This document shows, piece by piece, positions 1 through 5,877 of a DNA stretch of 8,195 nt. This DNA is from Prevotellaceae bacterium (lineage in GTDB: Bacteria > Bacteroidota > Bacteroidia > Bacteroidales > UBA932). Positions within the stretch are counted from its first letter, which is position 1; each line of letters opens with the position of its first letter. The translations under genes were made by a program, and so were the position numbers. The stretch is from positions 1 to 8,195 of the forward strand of contig JAITHX010000215.1 in the NCBI GenBank assembly GCA_031279735.1. Reading direction: 5' to 3'. The notes beneath the pieces were generated by a model. That model saw only the letters and a program-made list of their open reading frames with translations. It made no database searches and was not told the origin of the DNA.

Positions 1-2
1 TG

Positions 3-24
3 GAGACGCGATAAATCGCGTCTC
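3..24. repeat. Short perfect palindrome (10-bp arms, 2-nt loop)
   Basis: GAGACGCGAT at 3-12 is the exact reverse complement of ATCGCGTCTC at 15-24, separated by AA. A G-T pair could extend it at 2/25. It lies in intergenic DNA at the window edge. Palindromes of the GTAGAGACG...CGTCTCTAC type are familiar dispersed intergenic repeats in environmental bacteria. It has no T-tract, so a terminator role for an upstream gene outside the window is possible but not supported. Confidence 0.8.
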
Positions 25-65
25 TACATCGCCTATCCCGCAATTTTAACACGACAGAAGTATAA

Positions 66-186
66 TATGCCGGCGAAGCCTTCGTGTTTCTTCGCGCCTT
101 CTTCGTGTTTCTTCGTGTAACAAAAATATTATTACACGAAGAAACACGAAGAAGGCGCGAAGAAACACGAAGGCTTCGCCGGTATA
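66..186. repeat. Long near-perfect inverted repeat (55-bp arms, 11-nt loop)
   Basis: Arm 66-120 pairs with arm 132-186 over 55 positions with one G-T wobble (69/183). The loop, 121-131, is AT-rich. Each arm contains an internal direct repeat of about 15 bp (CTTCGTGTTTCTTCG and its complement), so the element is also a tandem repeat inside a palindrome. There is no coding potential. Near-perfect arms imply recent formation or correction between arms. Transcribed from either side it would fold into a very stable hairpin, so it may act as a transcription barrier. A non-autonomous mobile or REP-like origin is inference. Confidence 0.9.
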
Positions 187-432
187 GGGTATAGGATATG
201 GGGTGTCCAAAATCCCGCATCAATCTTTAAAATCTTCCTCCCGTTTTTTACCGCGTTGCGGTGTTTTTTTAACCGCAAAGGACGCGAAGCCCTTGCGTTC
301 TCTGCGAAGCCTCTGCGCCCTCCGCGGTTAAAAAAAACACCGCAACGCGGTGAAAAAACGGGAGGAAGATTTTAAGACTTGCCCCCGTATTTTGGACACC
401 TCCCCCCACCCCACCCCACCCCATACCCTATA
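183..432. repeat. Nested imperfect palindrome, MITE-like
   Basis: Successive blocks pair outward to inward: TATAGGGTAT (183-192) with 423-432; GGTGTCCAAAAT (202-213) with 389-400; 227-249 with 353-375; 250-270 with 331-351; and TTAACCGC-type sequence 271-276 with 324-329. One-base bulges occur at 352 and 330. The unpaired centre, 277-323, contains two 20-bp direct copies, 284-303 and 304-323, both beginning GCGAAGCC. The centre resembles the 'accgcaaaggacgc...gcggtta' intergenic repeat phrase seen in many bacteria. There is no transposase or ORF, so a non-autonomous element or an extragenic palindrome is the best reading. Target-site duplications were not identified. Confidence 0.78.
402..422 (-). 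repeat. Pentanucleotide repeat / G-quadruplex motif on minus strand
   Basis: The plus strand reads C6-A-C4-A-C4-A-C4. The minus strand is therefore four runs of at least four G separated by single T residues, which fits the canonical parallel G-quadruplex pattern with 1-nt loops. The tract is inserted in the right arm of the surrounding palindrome and has no counterpart of this length in the left arm (193-201), which suggests expansion of an ACCCC unit by slippage. It lies about 90 bp upstream of the predicted promoter of the sigma-factor operon. Confidence 0.85.
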
Positions 433-511
433 TATACCCCATACATGATAGATTTTCGTTTCTGCTCCGCTCTATATGACGACGGGATTAATTCGGACGG
501 AATTTTATTCC

Positions 512-519
512 TATATTTG
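512..519 (+). promoter_or_regulatory. Predicted Bacteroidota-type -7 promoter box
   Basis: TATATTTG matches the TAnnTTTG -7 consensus of the Bacteroidota housekeeping sigma factor. A good -33 TTTG is not visible; only weak candidates lie at 488-495. The expected transcript start is near 526, which would leave a leader of about 45 nt before the ATG at 572. It is the best match in the AT-rich segment between the palindromes and the first gene, so it probably drives the three-gene forward operon. Confidence 0.5.
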
Positions 520-571
520 CGGTCTGTATGGATAATATATGAATAAGGTATTATAATTAAAATTCGGACTG

Positions 572-1219
572 ATGGAAAATTATGACAACATGAGCGAACA
601 AGAAATCGCGATGAGGATGATGTTGTGCGACATGGAACTTCTGCACTGGCTGTTGCACGTGAAATACAGGGCGGGTCTCCGCTATCTGGTTTATCGCTAC
701 TACGGAGCCTGCGACGAGACGGAAGATGTTATTTCCGAATTGACGGAACTGCTGATAAAGAAGGATTGTCGCGTGCTGAAAACCTTTCGCAAAGAGGCGT
801 CGTTTCGCACATGGCTGTTTACCGTTGCACGGAATCTCATCTGCAGGCGCTTGAGCAAACGACGCGAGCACTCGGAGCTTAAACCCGACAGAGCCGGCGC
901 CGACCATTATAACATCGATGCCGTTCTGGATGTCGGCATGATTCTCGACCGTTTGTCGCCGAAACACAGAATGGTGCTCGATGCTCTGTTTATTCGCGGC
1001 GTGAGCGTGGAGGAGCTTGCCGCACAGCTTGGACGCACTCCTCCCTACATATATAACCTCAAGCATCGCGCTCTGGCGAGCGCTCGGCTGGTTGTGGAGT
1101 ACATGGCTCGCGAATGTGAGGAATCGGGCGGAAAGCCCGCCGAATATAGCGCGAAATACAACGCGAAATACAGCGCGAAATACAGCATGAATAACGAAAA
1201 AAAGAATCGAAAGAAATGA
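572..1219 (+). CDS. ECF-type RNA polymerase sigma-70 family factor
   Basis: This 215-residue protein has the two-domain layout of ECF sigma factors. Region 2 spans about residues 36-98 and includes the DETEDV segment and the helix around W81 (FRTWLFTVARNLICRRLSK), where ECF factors bind core polymerase and the -10 element. Region 4 spans about 118-177, with LSPKHRMVLDALF and a helix-turn-helix (VEELAAQLGRTPPYIYNLKHRAL) that reads the -35 element. The family redirects RNA polymerase to a small regulon. After region 4 comes an unusual tail (190-215) made of AKY repeats and a lysine/arginine-rich end. The ATG at 572 was taken as start; ATG 590 is an alternative. There is no clear Shine-Dalgarno, which is usual for Bacteroidota. 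It is first in a three-gene operon, and its stop overlaps the next start in ATGA. No membrane anti-sigma gene follows, so control must differ from the FecI/FecR pattern. Confidence 0.92.
   Translation: MENYDNMSEQEIAMRMMLCDMELLHWLLHVKYRAGLRYLVYRYYGACDETEDVISELTELLIKKDCRVLKTFRKEASFRTWLFTVARNLICRRLSKRREHSELKPDRAGADHYNIDAVLDVGMILDRLSPKHRMVLDALFIRGVSVEELAAQLGRTPPYIYNLKHRALASARLVVEYMARECEESGGKPAEYSAKYNAKYSAKYSMNNEKKNRKK
1139..1186 (+). repeat. 12-bp tandem repeat in sigma-factor tail
   Basis: Three consecutive 12-bp units at 1151-1162, 1163-1174 and 1175-1186 (GCGAAATACARC) are preceded by a degenerate fourth unit at 1139-1150. They encode AEYS-AKYN-AKYS-AKYS at residues 190-205 of the sigma factor. 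The unit is a multiple of three, so copy-number change by slippage would lengthen or shorten the tail without a frameshift. Confidence 0.85.
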
Positions 1220-1590
1220 AAACACAGGACATCAACACCGACGAAATCTTCTTCTCGGATGACGAACTCAATGCAATGGCTTCTTTTGCAGCGTTTATCG
1301 ACGATAATGCGGTTTGCGGCGAAGAAAACCGAAGCGAAGCGGACGAGTACGACCGCGAACTGTTCGACGAATTGCGAGATTATGGCAACGAAATAGAAAA
1401 AGTCTTCGGAAAGGACAATTTTATGGACGATATGGCACTGTTCGACAAGATATTCGCCTCCGCTCTCCGGCAATACGGCGCGAGAGAACGGGAAAAGGAC
1501 ATCCTCGCTCCAGCCGTCGGGGAAGTGTCGTCGCCGGATTCAGCGTCGAACGAAGCCGACGGGAACGATAGAAAGGCGGTCAACGGCTGA
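1216..1590 (+). CDS. Small acidic protein of unknown function, coupled to the sigma factor
   Basis: A 124-residue protein that I do not recognise. It contains about 32 Asp/Glu against about 13 Lys/Arg, has no signal peptide and no membrane segment, so it should be cytoplasmic. Residues 1-95 are amphipathic and look mainly helical (for example YDRELFDELRDYGNEIEKVF). The last 30 or so are Ser/Asp/Ala-rich and probably disordered. Its ATG overlaps the sigma-factor stop (ATGA, 1216-1219), a layout that favours translational coupling and fixed stoichiometry. By position it sits where an anti-sigma or sigma-accessory protein would be expected, but it has no anti-sigma zinc motif or transmembrane helix that I can see. 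A role in binding the sigma factor, perhaps its basic tail, is inference only. Coding status rests on operon position and coupling. Confidence 0.72.
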   Translation: MKTQDINTDEIFFSDDELNAMASFAAFIDDNAVCGEENRSEADEYDRELFDELRDYGNEIEKVFGKDNFMDDMALFDKIFASALRQYGAREREKDILAPAVGEVSSPDSASNEADGNDRKAVNG

Positions 1591-1614
1591 ATTTCGACAT
1601 AAAATCACATCGAA

Positions 1615-3627
1615 ATGAACAAAACGAAAGAAGTTCTCGAACTCGAAAGGATATACAATGTGGAACTCACCGGATTTCCGCATCTCTCGGAGGTCGGCGC
1701 GAAGCGCAATTCCTATGCCCTGAACACCAAGGGAGAGATATCCGGACTGAATCTGGCTCACAACAAAGCGCCCGCACTCGAAGGGGCGGAAATGATGCCG
1801 CAGCTGCGGGTTCTGATAATGTACGGCAATTTGCTGACCGACATGAAAGAGGTGAGAAAACTGCCCCGACTGGAAACATTGAACCTGTCGTACAACAAAA
1901 TCACCGACATGAACGGTCTGGAAAACCTGACCCGAATCGCCAACCTGTCGCTGTCGGGCAATGAAATCACGGAAATAAAGGGTCTCGAAAAACTGACGGA
2001 ACTGCGGGATTTGGAGCTGAACGGCAATAAAATTGCCGAAATAAGAGGGCTGGAATCGCTGACCAAACTGAAGGAGCTGGCGCTGTCGAAAAATCCCATA
2101 GAAGAAATAAAGGGGCTGGAAACGCTGAGCCGGCTGAAATGCATGGATCTGGGCGAAACTCAAATCACCAGAATAAAGGGACTGGATGCCCTGCTGAAAC
2201 TGGAGACGCTCTATTTGCACCAAAACCTGATCTACGAAATAACCGGACTGGAGAAGCTGACGCAGCTGCTGGAACTGGATGTTTCGTGCTGCAGGCTCGC
2301 CGAAATAAGCGGACTGACAACGCTCACGGAATTATACAGACTCGATTTGTCGCGAAACCAGATCGCTGAAATAAAGGGTCTCGACACGCTGACGAAGCTG
2401 AATACTCTTGATTTGTACGGCAATAAGATAGACATAGACGAATCTTTTTCCAAGTATTCGCATCTGATGTTCGCGCAAAGCGAAATTGCCGAAATAAAAG
2501 GACTGGACAACCTGACGCAGCTGGAATATCTCGACCTTGCAGGCAACAAAATCGCGGAAATAAAGGGGCTGGACAATCTGACGCAGCTGAAATCTCTGGA
2601 TTTGTCGCTCAATCGAATCAGCGAGGTGAAGGGACTGGAGAAGCTGACGAATCTGGGTTCTTTGTCGCTCTACGGCAACAAAATAACCGATATTAAACCG
2701 TCGCAGATATTTTCGCCGCGTCTCTGGGACATCGCTTTCCACAACAACGAAAAACTGGACGCCGAACTGCTGGAAAAACTGATGCACAAACCAAAGCCTA
2801 TCATCGACCTCGAACGCTCCTATCGTATCGAAATAAAGCCTCTCCCGCCCGACGGAGATATTCGTTCGTCGGCGGATTCCTACAGGCTCGACGAAAACGG
2901 AACGGTGGCGGAACTGAACTTGTCGCGCCGCGAAATAAAGGATCTAAAACACCTAAACAATCTGACCGGACTGCGCGCCCTCTACATGATCGGCAACGCA
3001 ATCGCCGAAATAAAGGGACTTGACAAGCTGACGCAACTGAGAATTCTGGATTTATCCGAAAACAGAATCGCCGAAATAAAGGGCGTGGACAAACTCGCCG
3101 AACTGCGGGAACTGAACCTGAAAAACAACAGAATCACCGAAATAAAGGGACTGGACGCCTTGCCGCGTCTGCTTTCCCTGAATCTGGGAACGAATCGAAT
3201 TGCAGGAATAAAAGGGCTGGATTCGCTGACCGAACTGAAAACGCTGGATTTATCCGGCAACCGCATATCCGAAATAAAGGGTCTGGAAACTCTCGCCGGT
3301 CTGCAAACCCTCAACCTTTCCCGCAATCTGATAACGAAACTGCAAGGATTGAAAACGCTCACCGGACTGACGGAACTGTATCTGACCGACAACTTCATTT
3401 CAAAAATAAAGGGACTCGAAACCCTCGTCGGACTGCAAATCCTCGACTTGGAGGCAAACAAAGTCTTAGACACCGCCTTACCGGATTCGCTCGCCGAACT
3501 GAGGACGCTGAACCTCGCCCGCAACCAACTCTCGGAAATAACAATACCCAAAACCTTGCATCATCTGACAGCTCGGAACATAAACTTGTCCGAAAATATT
3601 TCCGATGTAATTATAAGGCAGTTATAA
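1615..3627 (+). CDS. Leucine-rich-repeat protein with duplicated cap-plus-solenoid architecture
   Basis: A 670-residue protein built almost wholly of 22-residue leucine-rich repeats of the SDS22/internalin type, consensus LxxLxxLxLxxNxIxEIKGL. It has two modules. The first has a cap at about residues 7-51, LRRs to about 377 and a capping segment at 361-395. The second has a homologous cap at 396-440, LRRs from about 441 and an end cap to 670. The two caps align over 45 residues without a gap (LELERIYNVEL versus IDLERSYRIEI; SYALNTKGEISGLNL versus SYRLDENGTVAELNL). One repeat, at about 270-296, is shortened and off-consensus. There is no signal peptide, transmembrane segment, LPXTG, T9SS sorting domain, or Roc/COR GTPase domain, so it is probably a cytoplasmic binding scaffold. 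LRRs usually bind proteins. It starts 24 bp after the acidic gene, in the same operon as the sigma factor, so a partner among those two is plausible but unproven. Confidence 0.95.
   Translation: MNKTKEVLELERIYNVELTGFPHLSEVGAKRNSYALNTKGEISGLNLAHNKAPALEGAEMMPQLRVLIMYGNLLTDMKEVRKLPRLETLNLSYNKITDMNGLENLTRIANLSLSGNEITEIKGLEKLTELRDLELNGNKIAEIRGLESLTKLKELALSKNPIEEIKGLETLSRLKCMDLGETQITRIKGLDALLKLETLYLHQNLIYEITGLEKLTQLLELDVSCCRLAEISGLTTLTELYRLDLSRNQIAEIKGLDTLTKLNTLDLYGNKIDIDESFSKYSHLMFAQSEIAEIKGLDNLTQLEYLDLAGNKIAEIKGLDNLTQLKSLDLSLNRISEVKGLEKLTNLGSLSLYGNKITDIKPSQIFSPRLWDIAFHNNEKLDAELLEKLMHKPKPIIDLERSYRIEIKPLPPDGDIRSSADSYRLDENGTVAELNLSRREIKDLKHLNNLTGLRALYMIGNAIAEIKGLDKLTQLRILDLSENRIAEIKGVDKLAELRELNLKNNRITEIKGLDALPRLLSLNLGTNRIAGIKGLDSLTELKTLDLSGNRISEIKGLETLAGLQTLNLSRNLITKLQGLKTLTGLTELYLTDNFISKIKGLETLVGLQILDLEANKVLDTALPDSLAELRTLNLARNQLSEITIPKTLHHLTARNINLSENISDVIIRQL
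1843..3480 (+). repeat. 66-bp tandem coding repeats of the LRR gene
   Basis: The phrase GAAATAAAGGGNCTGGA, or close variants, recurs about every 66 bp, at least 15 times, encoding E-I-K-G-L-(D/E). The spacing is broken by the shortened repeat near 2420-2500 and by the second cap at 2800-2934. Two adjacent units starting near 2485 and 2551 both encode IAEIKGLDNLTQL and are close at the DNA level, which points to recent unit duplication. Confidence 0.85.
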
Positions 3628-3662
3628 ATTTGTCCGGCTTCGGACGCTCTGGCATACAGCTG

Positions 3663-3704
3663 AAATTAAAACGCCGGATTACAACGTAATCCGGCGTTTA
3701 ATTT
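3663..3704. terminator. Bidirectional intrinsic terminator between convergent operons
   Basis: An 11-bp perfect GC-rich stem, 3672-3682 with 3686-3696 (ACGCCGGATTAC / GTAATCCGGCGT), has a 3-nt loop. A/T pairs flanking it at 3663-3671 and 3697-3704 extend the stem, with one bulged A at 3668. A-rich on the left and T-rich on the right, it can work as an intrinsic terminator in both directions. It lies 36 bp past the LRR stop and 37 bp past the stop of the reverse operon. Confidence 0.88.
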
Positions 3705-3709
3705 AGGGA

Positions 3710-3732
3710 TGTGCTGGAAATAACCTAGCACA
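3710..3732. repeat. Second hairpin before the reverse-operon end
   Basis: TGTGCTGG (3710-3717) pairs with CTAGCACA-type sequence (3725-3732) through an 8-bp stem with one G-T pair and a 7-nt loop. Its right arm continues into TAGCACACAGAT (3726-3737), which recurs exactly at 8126-8137, where it is also the right arm of a hairpin. It may support termination of the reverse operon or be a dispersed repeat. Confidence 0.6.
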
Positions 3733-3740
3733 CAGATTAA

Positions 3741-5864
3741 CTACTTTATAACCACATAATGCGCCCTTCCCGTCGCGGCTGCGCTCGGCGGCACGCTCGA
3801 GCAGATCATATCCGCATATTCGTTGCTGATTTTCGTTACAGTCAGCGGATAGCTGGCATAGCCTTCGTCGAGCAGTCGGGCGGAGGTTTGTTTGCCGAGC
3901 GTGTTCACTGTGACGACGAACGGGACAACGTTGGCGTTTGTCAGCGTTCTGCCCGATTCGTCGCGCACCGACTTGCAGCCTCCGTAAATGTGGAACTGAT
4001 TGTTGGTCTTGACGATATTGACCACATAGCCGGAGAGTTCCAGCGACGAGCGATATTTCTCGTCGAGCGCGGAGTTCAGGGTGACGAACTGCAGCGGATC
4101 GTCGGACATTTCGTAGGGCGCAAGAGTTTGACCCTTGAAGGCTACGAGAAACGATTCGTCTATATCGTCGTAGAGCAGTTTGCGCGGAGTTGCGGTCGGG
4201 GCGAGCTTGACGTTCTTTTTCGGAGCGCCCTTGCCGTCGAGCAGATGGATGTAGTTGCTTGTTCCGTCGTTGTCGGTAACGGAGACTACTACGGCGAATC
4301 CGCTGCCCGGCAGCACGCTCGAAAGCACTCCGTGGTGCGCTCCGCTTTTGCGGTCGAATACGCGCAGCCATTCCGGTTCGTTTCCGGCATTGAGCAGAGC
4401 GGCGAAGGCGGCGGCTTCCTGCTTGTCGTTCACGTAGGTTCCGGCAACGAGCACCTGTTTTTCGTTCAGCGGAGCCTTCGAGTGGATGAAATATCCGTGG
4501 CGGGTGGCTTTTTCGGGCGTCACGACGCGGGCATAGAAATTCTCGTCCTTGTAGCGGATTTCGTTTGCCGGCTCTGCATAGACTGCCCGAAGGACGTTCT
4601 TCAGATAGGTGTCGAGAGCGACGGCAAGCGTGGCGGCGTTCTCTTCCGATTCCTTAGCGAGCCGCGACTTGAGACCCTCGTATCCGCCATAGTTCTTCTC
4701 GAAGAAAGCGCTGTACTTCTTCACGGCTTCCGGCGCGTTCTTCTGAACGGCGAGACTGAGAGCCGAATCGACTGTTTGTTTCTTGCGCATCAGTTCGTGG
4801 TAGTACGAATTGGACTTGGCAAAGTCGTTCGGGGCGGTGAGTTTGTCGGGCAGCGCGTTGTCGGCGTTGTGATAGAGGAAGCGTATTTTTTCCTCCTGAT
4901 ACTTCAGCAGAGAGGCGGCGAGAGAGTTGAAGTCGTATTTATACATTTTGTTTATCACAACGGGGTTCACGGAGTAGTTTGCGGCGGAACCCGTCTTGTC
5001 GAAGTCCAGCAGACGTTTCACAAGTCCGTTGTTGACGGCGTTGACCTCTTCCGCCTGACCGTAGAGAAACGCCACGTCGCCGTTCATCACCGCGTCGAAC
5101 GAATTGAGCCACGACTTGAAGTCCCACAGTTCGACTTTTCCGGCGAGGAAGTTCGACGAAGTCAATCCGTGAAGGCGATACACCGGCAGCTGACGCAGCG
5201 AGTAGTCGATTTTGTAGCCGCCCATGGGATAGTCTTCGAGCGATTTCTTCAGCATGTTGATATAATTAAGCGTCGAATCGAAATTGCGGCTCAGTTCGCC
5301 GAGATTGTACTTTGTTTCGGCATCGACAAGGAAATAGAGGTCGTTGAGACGGCTGTTCAGAGCGTTGATCTTGCCGAAAGTTTCGAGACAGACATTGTAC
5401 TTCGTGATGCCTACGGTGAGGCTTCGAAGGTTGCTCTCAAAGTATTTCTCGTATTCCACCACATCGGCTACGGCTTCCTCTATGCTGCGTTTGATGTTGT
5501 CGTAGGTTTTGGCGCCTTGCACGTCCTGATAGAGGGCGCCGTTTTTCTTGGCTTCCTTTTCGTTGAAATAGTGCAGGGTGACGGAGAAGTAGGTTTTGGC
5601 GTTCGATATGCTTTGCGACACATTGCCCGACTGGAGAAACGGATCGTACTGTCGCATCAGTTTGCGCGAGATCAGACCGAGCTGATAGTATCCGTTCACG
5701 TTGGCGAAGTCCTTGGTGGTGGTAGCCGCCTGATAGTCGAACAGAGTTTGGAAGGCTTCATAGTCCTTCATCTTCGGAAGGTTTTCGTATATAGTCTTGT
5801 AATCCTGCTGAGCGAAGAGCTGGAGGGGCAACAGGAACAGACAGAGCGCTAATATTCGTATCAT
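3741..5864 (-). CDS. Exported protein of unknown function, second gene of the OmpA-family operon
   Basis: About 707 residues from the chosen start, ending in TAG at 3743-3741. I do not recognise the family. The start at 5864 gives a compact signal peptide (MIRILALCLFLLPLQLFA, cleaved before QQ) and lies 13 bp after the upstream stop. An in-frame ATG at 5897 would add 11 residues and overlap the upstream gene by 20 bp. No lipobox is seen, so it is probably periplasmic or secreted. The first 430 or so residues of the mature protein look helical, rich in Tyr, Lys, Glu and Asn. The last 270 or so look beta-rich, with recurring strands such as VLVAGTYV, GFAVVVSV, SFLVAFKG, VNIVKTNNQFHIYGG and VPFVVTVNTLG, which would suit a beta-propeller; that fold is inference. 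There is no catalytic motif and no T9SS C-terminal domain that I can see. Cotranscription with the OmpA-family gene suggests a shared envelope complex. Confidence 0.88.
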   Translation of the reverse strand: MIRILALCLFLLPLQLFAQQDYKTIYENLPKMKDYEAFQTLFDYQAATTTKDFANVNGYYQLGLISRKLMRQYDPFLQSGNVSQSISNAKTYFSVTLHYFNEKEAKKNGALYQDVQGAKTYDNIKRSIEEAVADVVEYEKYFESNLRSLTVGITKYNVCLETFGKINALNSRLNDLYFLVDAETKYNLGELSRNFDSTLNYINMLKKSLEDYPMGGYKIDYSLRQLPVYRLHGLTSSNFLAGKVELWDFKSWLNSFDAVMNGDVAFLYGQAEEVNAVNNGLVKRLLDFDKTGSAANYSVNPVVINKMYKYDFNSLAASLLKYQEEKIRFLYHNADNALPDKLTAPNDFAKSNSYYHELMRKKQTVDSALSLAVQKNAPEAVKKYSAFFEKNYGGYEGLKSRLAKESEENAATLAVALDTYLKNVLRAVYAEPANEIRYKDENFYARVVTPEKATRHGYFIHSKAPLNEKQVLVAGTYVNDKQEAAAFAALLNAGNEPEWLRVFDRKSGAHHGVLSSVLPGSGFAVVVSVTDNDGTSNYIHLLDGKGAPKKNVKLAPTATPRKLLYDDIDESFLVAFKGQTLAPYEMSDDPLQFVTLNSALDEKYRSSLELSGYVVNIVKTNNQFHIYGGCKSVRDESGRTLTNANVVPFVVTVNTLGKQTSARLLDEGYASYPLTVTKISNEYADMICSSVPPSAAATGRAHYVVIK

Positions 5865-5877
5865 CTTGGTGGGGGAT

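Noticed and set aside
557..1225. A 222-codon minus-strand frame opposite the sigma-factor gene, with a hydrophobic start
   Set aside because: The sigma-factor domains on the plus strand are clear. The apparent phenylalanine/arginine-rich start is the complement of the AKY repeats and lysine-rich tail.
3759..5852. A 697-codon open frame on the plus strand opposite the exported unknown protein
   Set aside because: Its codon boundaries coincide with those of the minus-strand gene, so it only reflects scarcity of TTA, CTA and TCA codons in that gene. The minus-strand product has a signal peptide and correct operon spacing; the plus-strand one has no recognisable feature.
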